Origin: Gammaproteobacteria bacterium
GTDB lineage: Bacteria > Pseudomonadota > Gammaproteobacteria > Steroidobacterales > JABDLF01
Assembly: GCA_013003115.1 (NCBI GenBank)
Contig: JABDLF010000069.1
Location: 1 to 51,068, forward strand
Reading direction: 5' to 3'
Length of the DNA stretch: 51,068 nt
The translations under genes were made by a program, and so were the position numbers. Shown in pieces: positions 23,585-31,501 of this stretch. The notes beneath the pieces are model-generated. The model searched no databases. It had not been told where the DNA came from and was given only the letters and a program-made list of their open reading frames with translations. How positions within the stretch are numbered: the first letter of the stretch is position 1; each line of letters begins with the position of its first letter.

Positions 23585-24471
23585 GGGTGAAGGTCCGACA
23601 ATCGCTTGTCTTTCTCTTGCCAGATTTCGTTGATCCACTGTTGAAAGCTTTCACGGTGCTCGGGGTCATCCATGTAGTTGCCCTCAAGCATTTCCGGCGG
23701 AATCTCCAGCTTGTGCACGTGCACGACAATACGCTTTACGCGGCCGGACAGGAGCGCCCAGAAGCTCGGTTTGACGCCAGGATAAAAGATAGTCACGTCC
23801 AGCAGGGAGTGAAATTTCTCTCCGAGTACGCTTATCGCAAACGCAATGCCCCCGGCGCGCGGTGGCAGAAGGTGATCAAATTCCGATCCGCGTGCCGCGT
23901 GCTTTTCCGGCGTGAATCGAGTGCCTTCGAGAAAATTGATAACCGAGGTCGGCTGCTGGCGGAATTTCTCGCAGGCCTTGCGCGTGGTGTCGAGATCGCG
24001 GCCCTTCAGCTCGGGCCTGGCCTCGAGCTGCGCACGCGAGTAACGCCGCATGAACGGCATATCCAGCGCCCACCAGGCAAAACCCATCATCGGCACCCAA
24101 ATGAGCTGCTGTTTAATGAAGAATTTGAGAAACGGGATACGGCCACTGAAGACGTACTGCAAGACAGGAATATCGACCCAGGTCTGGTGGTTTGATGCAA
24201 CCAGGTACCACTCCTCGCGCCTTAAATCATTCACTCCCTCGATGTCCCAGCGGATGCTCAGCAACGTGTCGAGCAGCAAGCCGTTCACGCGTACCCAGTT
24301 CTCGGCGCACCAGACGAGGCCGTTGGACAGGGCTGCCCGGATTGGCCTGACAGGAAGCAGCAGTTTCAGCAGACCGAGAAACAGTATTGGTATGAACCAA
24401 AGGATCGTGTTGCCAAGCAGGATGATCGAAGATACGACGCCGCGCACAAAATAACTTGTTGCTTTGATCAT
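23581..24471 (-). CDS. Membrane 1-acylglycerol-3-phosphate acyltransferase-like protein (YihG-like)
   Basis: 296 residues from the ATG at 24471; the longer frame to 24543 is not preferred. An N-terminal hydrophobic hairpin (about 8-45) anchors it in the inner membrane. The LPLAT acyltransferase motifs follow: NHQTWVD with H95 and D100 (HX4D catalytic dyad), then FLEGTRFTPEK for phosphate and glycerol binding, and a proline-bearing later block. Length and order fit E. coli YihG (310). It would acylate lysophosphatidate or a related glycerolipid. It is first in an operon with ycgN and the deiodinase-like flavoprotein. Confidence 0.9.
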   Translation of the reverse strand: MIKATSYFVRGVVSSIILLGNTILWFIPILFLGLLKLLLPVRPIRAALSNGLVWCAENWVRVNGLLLDTLLSIRWDIEGVNDLRREEWYLVASNHQTWVDIPVLQYVFSGRIPFLKFFIKQQLIWVPMMGFAWWALDMPFMRRYSRAQLEARPELKGRDLDTTRKACEKFRQQPTSVINFLEGTRFTPEKHAARGSEFDHLLPPRAGGIAFAISVLGEKFHSLLDVTIFYPGVKPSFWALLSGRVKRIVVHVHKLEIPPEMLEGNYMDDPEHRESFQQWINEIWQEKDKRLSDLHP

Positions 24472-24650
24472 TTTGCCTGGCTTTTTCCCCGAGGGCGGTA
24501 GCTGCGGCCAGAGCAACGCTCGGCCGTTGTTAACGCACTTCAATGCCCGTGCTTAAAACTGCAGAGATGTTACTTGAGCACCGGCAAGTTAACCACACGC
24601 ATCCTCCCCGGGGCTTTTCTAGCTGCACTGCACAAAAGTGGCTACGCAAG

Positions 24651-24680
24651 CACCTCGCCTGAAGGCGGGTGAAGTTTTTT
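24651..24680 (+). terminator. Orphan intrinsic terminator
   Basis: An 8-bp stem, CACC(T)CGCC paired with GGCGGGTG with one bulged T and a TGAA tetraloop, is followed by TTTTTT at 24675-24680. The opposite strand has no T-run, so it acts rightward. No rightward protein gene precedes it: the nearest upstream genes run leftward from 24471. It may end a small RNA or antisense transcript. Confidence 0.6.
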
Positions 24681-24747
24681 ATGCAACCAAAATACCCGCT
24701 GGAGCATCTAAAGGTTAAGGCAATAAAAATACGCGGAGATTACGCAG

Positions 24748-24966
24748 GTGGAAACGAAAAAGAGCGCGGGTGCACTGAAGTCGTGGACTTGCGTGGCAGT
24801 GCTTACGTTTTTCGTGCCCGCAGCCGGATTCGAGCTGAGCACAATGTTCTTCTCAGTTTCTGCCACGGCGGGCCGGGCTATCAGCCAGTATTTTGAACCT
24901 GCAGAGCCAAACGAGCACCCGCTCGTCGTTTCCTGCCGGGGTGATATCAGCGAAGAGATAATCTGA
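24748..24966 (+). CDS. Doubtful small ORF with a hydrophobic N-terminal segment
   Basis: 72 codons from a GTG (METKKSAGALKSWTCVAVLT...). Lysines precede a hydrophobic stretch (about 13-30), so it could be a small exported or membrane peptide. It lies after the orphan terminator and 95 nt before the TMEM175-like gene. No family is recognised, the ribosome-binding site is weak, and overlapping frames are also open. It may be chance. Confidence 0.3.
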   Translation: METKKSAGALKSWTCVAVLTFFVPAAGFELSTMFFSVSATAGRAISQYFEPAEPNEHPLVVSCRGDISEEII

Positions 24967-25061
24967 CCTGAAATGCCTGGTGGCTGCGGCTGCGGTTCCC
25001 ATCCGCGATAGCGAGTGCTAGTTTTCCACTTCGACCGCCAGGTCGGAATGGAGGCGAGGCA

Positions 25062-25829
25062 ATGGACCAGGAATACGACTGGGATGAGAGGGCACTTTCC
25101 AGGCTGCCGGTAAAAAAGGGTTTCCGGCTGCGCGGGCTTGAGATGACCCGGCTTGAGACTTTCGCCGACGCGGCCTTCGCCTTTGCCGTGACCATGCTGG
25201 TCATCTCCATCGACACCATCCCCGGAAATCTCGAAGAGCTTATGCTTGCCCTCAAAGGCGTGCCCGCTTTTGCAGCCAGTTTCGCGTCGATAGGTTTGAT
25301 CTGGACCGGTCACAACCGCTGGAGCCGTTGCTACGGGTTGGAAGATGCCGTAACTACCGTCCTGACCCTGGCACTGATATTTATCGTCCTGGTCTATTTG
25401 TATCCGCTGAAGCTGGTTTTTTCGGCCTTTTTCGCATGGATCAGCAACGGCTGGTTTCCCTCCGAATTCCAAATAAGTTCGGCACAGGAGCTCGCCACGC
25501 TGTTTATTGTTTACGGCGTTGGTTTCGCCGCTATCTCTTTTATTATCGCGCTGCTCTACCGGCACGCCATCAGGAAGACCGCGCAGCTGGCACTGAACAG
25601 CCTCGAGCGGCTGTATACCCGTGCTGAAATTGTCGCCTGGACAATTTTGGGTAGCACCGGCGTCCTGTCCGCCCTGTATGCGGCGTTCGCGCCGGGTGAC
25701 AGCAAGGTATTTGCCGGATTTGTTTACTTCGCGCTCATCGTCGCGATGCCATGGAGTGCATTGCATTTCGAACGAAGGGCAGACGAGCTACGCAAAATCC
25801 GGTCGGAAAGCGTCGGCGAGAAAATCTGA
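25062..25829 (+). CDS. TMEM175-family (DUF1211) potassium-channel-like membrane protein
   Basis: 255 residues with a GGAGG ribosome-binding site. A cytoplasmic N-terminus is followed by MTRLETFADAAFAFAVTMLVISID (about 28-51), matching the first pore helix of TMEM175 channels, which usually read RxxxFSD; here the serine is alanine. FASIGLIWTGHNRW (about 73-86) matches the conserved Trp/His segment. About five or six hydrophobic helices follow, to residue 238. Bacterial relatives are tetrameric potassium-selective leak channels. The stop is one nucleotide before the ATG of the methyltransferase-like gene. Channel function is inferred from family. Confidence 0.82.
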   Translation: MDQEYDWDERALSRLPVKKGFRLRGLEMTRLETFADAAFAFAVTMLVISIDTIPGNLEELMLALKGVPAFAASFASIGLIWTGHNRWSRCYGLEDAVTTVLTLALIFIVLVYLYPLKLVFSAFFAWISNGWFPSEFQISSAQELATLFIVYGVGFAAISFIIALLYRHAIRKTAQLALNSLERLYTRAEIVAWTILGSTGVLSALYAAFAPGDSKVFAGFVYFALIVAMPWSALHFERRADELRKIRSESVGEKI

Positions 25830-25830
25830 A

Positions 25831-26277
25831 ATGCGCGTACGCATGATCCCGGCTGCCTGGCTGCTGCTGGCCATTGTTGCAATGGTGCTGGCAGACAAAT
25901 ACTTTCCGATTGCCGAGTATTCACTTCCGGCAGCGAAAATTGTGGGTAATATACTTTTCGCGCTAAGCGTCCTGACATTTGTCACGTCGGCGTGGCAGTT
26001 CCATAAAAGCGAGACCACTGTAGACCCGTTGGGAGAGGCAACGAGCCTGATTACTGGCGGGCCATTCCGCATAAGCCGCAACCCCATATACCTTGCGATG
26101 GTATTTTTGCTCTGCGGCCTGGCGCTTCGCATGGGTAGCGCGACGCCCTGGCCGGTCATAGCAGCCTTTATCTGGGTGATCCAGACTCGCCAGATTGCCC
26201 GGGAGGAGCAGCAGCTTGCGGCCAGATTTTCTGATGTCTATGCTGATTATTGCCGGCGCGTGCGGCGCTGGCTGTGA
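25831..26277 (+). CDS. Isoprenylcysteine carboxyl methyltransferase (ICMT)-like membrane protein
   Basis: 148 residues from the ATG at 25831, one nt after the stop of the TMEM175-like gene; the frame is open further upstream but only as a shadow of that gene. There are two N-terminal transmembrane helices (about 4-22 and 31-51), then the ICMT/PEMT core: GPFRISRNPIYLAMVFLLCGLAL (about 74-96), a hydrophobic helix, REEQQLAARF and YADYCRRVRRW. The RNPxY and EE...RVRRW elements bind S-adenosylmethionine in characterised relatives. Bacteria lack protein prenylation of the eukaryotic type, so the substrate is unknown, possibly a lipid or small molecule. Confidence 0.87.
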   Translation: MRVRMIPAAWLLLAIVAMVLADKYFPIAEYSLPAAKIVGNILFALSVLTFVTSAWQFHKSETTVDPLGEATSLITGGPFRISRNPIYLAMVFLLCGLALRMGSATPWPVIAAFIWVIQTRQIAREEQQLAARFSDVYADYCRRVRRWL

Positions 26278-26316
26278 GGCGCGGTCCCGTTGATTAAAAG
26301 GTTGTAAGGCAGGTTC

Positions 26317-27192
26317 ATGTCATCGCCAATAGAAATCTTAATCAAGCCCCGGAAGCGTGATCTCGGTGGTTTTTTTGTGCGTCGGGTATTACCGGATGCG
26401 CGTCGTCGAACGGTCGGGCCGTTCATATTTTTCGATCATATCGGGCCTGCCACGTTTGCGCCCGGCGAAGGCATAAACGTGCGTCCGCACCCGCACGTGT
26501 GCCTTGCAACCGTTACCTATTTATTCGAAGGTGAAATTTTTCATCGCGACAGCCTTGGTCACGCGCAGGCCACCAGCCCGCTGGCGGTAAACTGGATGAC
26601 GGCAGGTCGCGGTATCGTACATTCCGAGCGCACGCGCCCCGAGTTGCGCGAGGCCGGCCAGCGCCTGCATGGCATTCAAAGCTGGGTGGCGCTGCCGCGC
26701 GAGTTCGAAGAGACGGACCCCTCGTTTCGCCATCATCCGGCCGACACACTGCCACTGATCGAGGCGGATGGTCTGCGCATGCGGGTGATCGCCGGTTATG
26801 CTTTTGGCGAGCACTCGCCGGTGGTGACATGCTCAGACACGCTGTACGTTGACGTTCAGATGCAGGCTGGTACGCAGCTAAAGCTGGGCGCGGAACACCA
26901 GGAGCGCGCGGTGCATGTGTGCGAAGGCGCCGTCGAGATAGCCGGTGAGAGTGTTGGCGAAGGCAGCATGGCTGTGCTTAAAGAAGGCGCACAGGTGCGG
27001 GTGAGGGCCGGCGAGGCGGCGCGGGTTATGCTGCTAGGTGGTGACAGGCTGGACGGCGAACGCCATATCTGGTGGAACTTCGTGGCCAGCAGCAAGGCGA
27101 GGATCGAGAGGGCAAAAGAAGACTGGTCGGAGGGCCGCTTTCCGAAAGTGCCCGGCGACGAAGAAGAATTTATTCCCTTGCCGGATAGTTAG
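26317..27192 (+). CDS. Pirin family bicupin protein
   Basis: 291 residues. The N-terminal cupin has the pirin metal-site pattern RPHPHVCLATVTYLFEGEIFHRDSLG and then TAGRGIVHSE and QSWVALP; the His residues and a Glu coordinate the metal. A second cupin follows (about 160-250), and the C-terminal NFVASSKARIERAKEDW block is typical of pirins. Pirins are cytosolic metal-binding proteins, some with quercetinase activity and others acting as redox-sensitive regulators of metabolic enzymes. There is no quercetin-specific evidence. It lies 65 nt upstream of the large Asp-box protein. Confidence 0.93.
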   Translation: MSSPIEILIKPRKRDLGGFFVRRVLPDARRRTVGPFIFFDHIGPATFAPGEGINVRPHPHVCLATVTYLFEGEIFHRDSLGHAQATSPLAVNWMTAGRGIVHSERTRPELREAGQRLHGIQSWVALPREFEETDPSFRHHPADTLPLIEADGLRMRVIAGYAFGEHSPVVTCSDTLYVDVQMQAGTQLKLGAEHQERAVHVCEGAVEIAGESVGEGSMAVLKEGAQVRVRAGEAARVMLLGGDRLDGERHIWWNFVASSKARIERAKEDWSEGRFPKVPGDEEEFIPLPDS

Positions 27193-27257
27193 CGGCGCAC
27201 GCGGAATTACGAAAAAACAGGCAGTCGGCCGGGTTCGACGAAATAATGGAGAAAGAA

Positions 27258-30200
27258 ATGAAAGTTACGCGACTGTGGTGGCTGCTGATTCTGTCGATGC
27301 TGGCATCGCCTGCGACGCTCGCGGCCGACGAGGATCCCGGCCCCGGGCTGAACGCCAAAACCTTCAAAGGTCTCGCGATGCGCGGCATCGGGCCCGCACT
27401 GATGTCCGGGCGCGTTGCGGACGTGGTGAAACACCCTGAGGACAAGGCTACCTGGTATGTCGCAGTAGGCAGCGGCAATGTCTGGAAGACCACAAACGCC
27501 GGCACGACCTGGGCGCCGGTGTTTGATGGCGAAAGCGCATATTCCGTCGGCTGCATAACCCTCGACCCTAACCGTGCGGACACCGTCTGGCTGGGCACCG
27601 GGGAGAACGTGGGTGGGCGCCACGTGGGCTACGGCGACGGGGTCTATCGCAGCCTCGACGGCGGCAAGAGCTGGGAGAACATGGGCCTTGAAGGCTCGGA
27701 GCACATCGGCATGATTCGCGTTGATCCACGCGATTCAAACGTCGTATACGTGGCCGCCCAGGGGCCCCTGTGGTCCGCGGGCGGGGACCGCGGCTTGTTC
27801 AAGAGTGACGACGGCGGCAAGAGCTGGAACAAGATACTCGGCGGCGGTGAATACACGGGCGTGAATGAGGTGCATCTCGATCCTCGCAACCCGGATGTCA
27901 TTTACGCATCCACTCACCAGCGGCTGCGAACCGTCGCCGCGCTAATGAACGGCGGGCCCGAATCGGGTATCCATAAGTCCACCGACGGCGGCAAGACGTG
28001 GCGAGAGCTCAAAAGCGGTTTGCCCGAGGAAAACATGGGCAAAATAGGTTTGGCGATTTCACCTCAAAAACCCGATGTCGTTTACGCGACCATTGAGCTC
28101 GAGCGACGCAGCGGCGGCTTCTGGCGCTCCGCCGACGGTGGCGAAAGCTGGGAGAAGCGCAACGACTATGTTTCGGGCGCAACCGGCCCGCATTACTACC
28201 AGGAGATCTTTGCGAGTCCGCATCATTTCGATACGGTTTACCAGGCCGACGTCTGGATGCGCGTGACCCGCGATGGCGGCAAGACGTTTAACAGGGTCGA
28301 TCATGATCACATGCATCCCGATCATCATGCGGTCGTTTTTGATCCGGATGACGAGGACTACATCCTGGTGGGCAGTGATGGCGGTATTTACGAAACCTGG
28401 GATCACGGAGCGACCTGGAAGTACATTGCCAACCTGCCGGTAACGCAGTTCTACAAACTCGCCGTCGACTACGACACGCCATTTTATAACCTTTACGGCG
28501 GTACTCAGGATAACAACACGCAGGGCGGCCCGTCGCGCACCGACAACACCCACGGCATTCGCAACAGTGACTGGTTTATCACCTTGTTCGGTGACGGTCA
28601 CCAGCCGGCCGTGGACCCAACGAACCCGGACATCATTTATTCCGAATGGCAGCAGGGCAACCTGGTGCGCTACGACAGGAAGTCGGGCGAGATCGTTTAC
28701 ATACAGCCGCAGCCAGAACCAGGCGAGCCCTTTGATCGGTTTAACTGGGACGCGCCCATCTACATCAGCGCCCACGACCCGAAGCGTCTTTATTTTGCCA
28801 GCCAGCGTCTCTGGCGCAGCGACGACCGTGGCGACAGCTGGCGGGCGCTCAGCGGCGACCTCTCTCGCGGTCTCGATCGCTTCAAAATGCCGATGATGGG
28901 CCGTGTGTGGAGCTGGGACTCGCCCTGGGACACATATGCAATGTCGCGATTTGGCACGATCACCTCGATTGCCGAGTCACCCATCGATGAGAACCTGCTG
29001 TACGTCGGCACGGACGACGGGCTCATCCAGGTCAGCGAAGACGGCGGCGCCACCTGGCGCAAGGTAAGCAGATTGCCCTCGGTGCCGGAATTCTATTTCG
29101 TCAACGATATTAAGGCTGACCTGCACGACGAAGACACCGTGTACGTGGTCGCCGACAATCACAAGGCCGGTGATTTCAAGCCTTATATTTTGAAAAGCAC
29201 CAATCGCGGCAAGAGTTGGCGCAGCATCAAGGGCGACCTGCCTGACCGCCACCTGTTGTGGCGGCTGGTACAGGATCATGTCAATCCGAACCTGCTGTTT
29301 GTGGGCACGGAGTTCGGCGTGTTCTTTACCATCGACGGCGGGCAGCGCTGGGTGAAGCTGGAAGGCGGTGCGCCGAACATCCCGTTTCGCGATCTCGCCA
29401 TTCAAAAGCGAGAGAATGACCTCGTGGGCGCGACCTTCGGGCGCGGTTTTTACATTCTCGACGACTACACACCCCTGCGCGAAATAAGCGAAAGTGACCT
29501 GCAAAAGGAGGCATTACTTTTCCCGGTGAAAGACGCGCTTTGGTATCTGCCAAAAAACACCCTGGGCCGCGAGCGCGGAGATGGCAACCGCGCTACTCAG
29601 GGCGCCTCGTTTTTCATCGCACCAAACCCGCCCTTCGGCGCCGTATTTACCTATTACCTGAAAGACGAACTCAAATCGAAAAAGGAAACGCGGCGAGAAG
29701 CCGAAAAAAAAGCAGAGGAAAAGGGTGGCGACACGCCGTACCCGGGCTGGGATGCGCTGCGTGCGGAGGAGTTCGAAGGTGGCCCGGCGATCATTTTCAC
29801 GGTGCGCGATGAGGGCGGCAATGTCATCAGGCATTTCGACGCGCCGGCCAAAGCTGGATTCCAGCGTGCCGCATGGGATCTGCGCTACCCGGCCAAGCTA
29901 CCGTGGGCGGAGGATCTTGAAGACGAGGACATTGAGGACGAGGCCGGAGCGCTTGCAGTGCCCGGCCGATACACGGTGACCATGGCCAGTCGCATTGACG
30001 GCATAGTCACGCAGCTGGCGGGGCCGGTGTCTTTCGAAGTGAAGTCCATGGTGGAGCAGGCGCTGCCCGGCGCCAGTCCGGAGGCGATGACGGCTTTTGC
30101 GCTGCGCCTTGATGAAATGGAGCGCCTGATCGGCGGCACGGAGTCCGCAATTAAAGCTGCCATTGCGCGGGTTGGTGCCATTCAGAGCACGCTCATCCGG

Positions 30201-30539
30201 TCAACCGCAGATGCGAGCCTGATGACCCAGGCTGACGACATGGCGAAGCGCCTCAAGCTGATGCTGGAGCGCCTTGATGGAGACAGGCGTCGCACCCGCA
30301 TGAATGAGGGCGGGCCGACCCCTATCGAGCGTCGCCTGGCGGTCGCGTTTTACGGCACGCACTTCTCTACTTACGGACCCACGGCAACTCATGAACGCAG
30401 CCTTGAGATAGCGGAGCAGGAGTTTGATCAGCTGAAGGGGGAATTCGAGAAGTTACTCGAAGGTGAGCTGCCCGCATTTGAAGCCAGGCTGGATGCGGCC
30501 GGCGTTCCGTGGACGCCCGGGCGCGGGATACCGAAATAG
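27258..30539 (+). CDS. Large secreted Asp-box/BNR repeat (VPS10/sortilin-like beta-propeller) protein
   Basis: 1093 residues from the second ATG at 27258, which has GGAG seven nt upstream. A signal peptide (about 1-22, ending TLAAD) directs export. Eleven Asp-box-like repeats (S/T-x-D-x-G-x-S/T-W, for example RSLDGGKSWENMG, KSTDGGKTWRELK, VSEDGGATWRKVS) are spread from about residue 75 to 695, and fit two stacked beta-propellers as in the VPS10/xyloglucanase-like fold. A DDYTPLRE segment follows, then a beta-sandwich-like region (about 850-930) and a helical C-terminal domain (about 930-1085). Proteins of this build are often annotated as glycosyl hydrolases without proof. No catalytic residues can be assigned. 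Confidence 0.87.
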   Translation: MKVTRLWWLLILSMLASPATLAADEDPGPGLNAKTFKGLAMRGIGPALMSGRVADVVKHPEDKATWYVAVGSGNVWKTTNAGTTWAPVFDGESAYSVGCITLDPNRADTVWLGTGENVGGRHVGYGDGVYRSLDGGKSWENMGLEGSEHIGMIRVDPRDSNVVYVAAQGPLWSAGGDRGLFKSDDGGKSWNKILGGGEYTGVNEVHLDPRNPDVIYASTHQRLRTVAALMNGGPESGIHKSTDGGKTWRELKSGLPEENMGKIGLAISPQKPDVVYATIELERRSGGFWRSADGGESWEKRNDYVSGATGPHYYQEIFASPHHFDTVYQADVWMRVTRDGGKTFNRVDHDHMHPDHHAVVFDPDDEDYILVGSDGGIYETWDHGATWKYIANLPVTQFYKLAVDYDTPFYNLYGGTQDNNTQGGPSRTDNTHGIRNSDWFITLFGDGHQPAVDPTNPDIIYSEWQQGNLVRYDRKSGEIVYIQPQPEPGEPFDRFNWDAPIYISAHDPKRLYFASQRLWRSDDRGDSWRALSGDLSRGLDRFKMPMMGRVWSWDSPWDTYAMSRFGTITSIAESPIDENLLYVGTDDGLIQVSEDGGATWRKVSRLPSVPEFYFVNDIKADLHDEDTVYVVADNHKAGDFKPYILKSTNRGKSWRSIKGDLPDRHLLWRLVQDHVNPNLLFVGTEFGVFFTIDGGQRWVKLEGGAPNIPFRDLAIQKRENDLVGATFGRGFYILDDYTPLREISESDLQKEALLFPVKDALWYLPKNTLGRERGDGNRATQGASFFIAPNPPFGAVFTYYLKDELKSKKETRREAEKKAEEKGGDTPYPGWDALRAEEFEGGPAIIFTVRDEGGNVIRHFDAPAKAGFQRAAWDLRYPAKLPWAEDLEDEDIEDEAGALAVPGRYTVTMASRIDGIVTQLAGPVSFEVKSMVEQALPGASPEAMTAFALRLDEMERLIGGTESAIKAAIARVGAIQSTLIRSTADASLMTQADDMAKRLKLMLERLDGDRRRTRMNEGGPTPIERRLAVAFYGTHFSTYGPTATHERSLEIAEQEFDQLKGEFEKLLEGELPAFEARLDAAGVPWTPGRGIPK

Positions 30540-30632
30540 TCGACCGCAGAATGCGCCTGAGAATTTCTGACGGTATTTTGTGTTTTTGTTTACCATGAGC
30601 GAATGGGCGGCAGTAACCCGAGAGGCGGTGCC

Positions 30633-31004
30633 ATGCGAACAATTCTGATACTGATACTTTTGTGCATGGCGCAGGCTGCGTGCCGGCAAGAGACCGCATC
30701 ACCGACTGTTTCCGAAGGGGCTTTCGCAGCCACGGAGGCTCCGGCGGTTGCCGGAAAAAAGGCCTACGACCAGGCCTGTGCAGCTTGCCATGAAAGCGGC
30801 CTGGACGGTGCACCAAGGACCGATCACCCTGAGGACTGGGTGGGTCGTTCGAGGCTGTGGCAGGCAGTTTTGTATGAGCACGCCAACAAGGGCTACATGG
30901 ATATGCCGGCCAAGGGCGGTGATGATCGCCTGAATGATGCGGTGGTCGCGGCGGCGGCCGAGTATATGCTCGAACGCACGCATCCTGATTTGCCGGTTGA
31001 CTAG
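30633..31004 (+). CDS. Cytochrome c5-like monoheme c-type cytochrome
   Basis: 123 residues from the ATG at 30633. A hydrophobic signal (about 1-17) ends MAQAAC, which may be a lipobox or a plain signal-peptidase site. One heme c motif, CAACH, lies at 49-53, and GYMDMPAKGG supplies the axial Met of class I cytochrome c5. The helical C-terminus (DAVVAAAAEYMLER) is typical. It would carry electrons in the periplasm or, if lipidated, at a membrane. No oxidase or reductase genes lie nearby. Confidence 0.88.
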   Translation: MRTILILILLCMAQAACRQETASPTVSEGAFAATEAPAVAGKKAYDQACAACHESGLDGAPRTDHPEDWVGRSRLWQAVLYEHANKGYMDMPAKGGDDRLNDAVVAAAAEYMLERTHPDLPVD

Positions 31005-31033
31005 GCTCGATACGTTTTTGGCTTTTGCACTTA

Positions 31034-31066
31034 TTGACAGTCCGTCGGGGTCGCGGCAGCTATAAT
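31034..31066 (+). promoter_or_regulatory. Consensus promoter hexamers with unusually long spacing
   Basis: A perfect TTGACA (31034-31039) and a perfect TATAAT (31061-31066) are separated by 21 nt, longer than the usual 16-18 for sigma70. Both point at the GlsB-like gene (ATG 31124). The leader contains GGCCG...CGGCC (31081-31100), a possible 5-bp hairpin, before the AAGGAG ribosome-binding site. Confidence 0.5.
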
Positions 31067-31123
31067 AGAACGATCATTTTGGCCGGACGTGGGTTCGGCC
31101 GCAGCAATAATAAGGAGCGGTTT

Positions 31124-31399
31124 ATGGGGATCATGTCTTGGCTTGTTGTAGGTTTGCTGGCTGGCGCCCTGGGTAAATGGATCATGCCGGGCAAGGATCC
31201 CGGCGGCATTTTTGTGACCATGCTCATCGGCATCGCGGGCGGCATCGTTGGCGGCTTTATAGGCGGTTTGATTGGTCTTGGCGGCGTGACGGGCTTTAAC
31301 TTCGGCACCTTGCTGACGGCCACCGGTGGCGCGGTGCTGCTGTTATTTTTGTATCGCCAATTCAAGAAAAACGGCGCCGAACCCCCGGCCGGCGACTGA
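31124..31399 (+). CDS. GlsB/YeaQ/YmgE-family stress-response membrane protein
   Basis: 91 residues from the ATG at 31124, with AAGGAG seven or so nt upstream. Three hydrophobic, glycine-rich segments (MSWLVVGLLAGALGKWIMPGKDPGG, GIAGGIVGGFIGGLIG, and a C-terminal helix to YRQFKK) are diagnostic of the transglycosylase-associated/GlsB family. These are small inner-membrane proteins linked to general stress in other bacteria; molecular function is unknown. The gene has its own promoter hexamers and ends at a strong bidirectional terminator. Confidence 0.92.
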   Translation: MGIMSWLVVGLLAGALGKWIMPGKDPGGIFVTMLIGIAGGIVGGFIGGLIGLGGVTGFNFGTLLTATGGAVLLLFLYRQFKKNGAEPPAGD

Positions 31400-31410
31400 A
31401 ACGTCAACAA

Positions 31411-31444
31411 AAAGGTGACTGAATTTATTTCAGACACCTTTTTT
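31411..31444. terminator. Bidirectional intrinsic terminator
   Basis: AAAGGTG (31411-31417) pairs with CACCTTT (31435-31441), and CTGAA (31419-31423) pairs with TTCAG (31429-31433), with one A-A mismatch and a TTTAT loop. T-runs flank it on both strands (six T to 31444 rightward; five T leftward). It ends the rightward GlsB-like transcript and the leftward lipoprotein gene. Confidence 0.88.
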
Positions 31445-31501
31445 CAGGATATCTTTTTTTGACGGCGTTCAGCCGTCGCGCCTGTGTATCCAGGGTAGCA
31501 G

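Larger units (their letters stand above)
24472..25061. other. 590-nt intergenic region, largest gap in the window
   Basis: It lies between the leftward acyltransferase operon and the rightward TMEM175-like gene. It contains an intrinsic terminator reading rightward (24651-24680) that has no recognised gene in front of it, and a doubtful 72-codon ORF at 24748-24966. A strong GGAGG ribosome-binding site for the next gene is at its right end. A weak promoter-like pair (TTAACG 24530-24535, 17 nt, TTAAAA 24553-24558) could start a short transcript ending at the terminator. No tRNA-like fold was recognised. Confidence 0.5.

Noticed and set aside
24708-25766. 352-codon open frame on the minus strand covering the TMEM175-like gene
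   Set aside because: Composition is rich in Gln, Arg and Gly without hydrophobic core or motif; the plus strand has a clear membrane-protein family with a strong ribosome-binding site.
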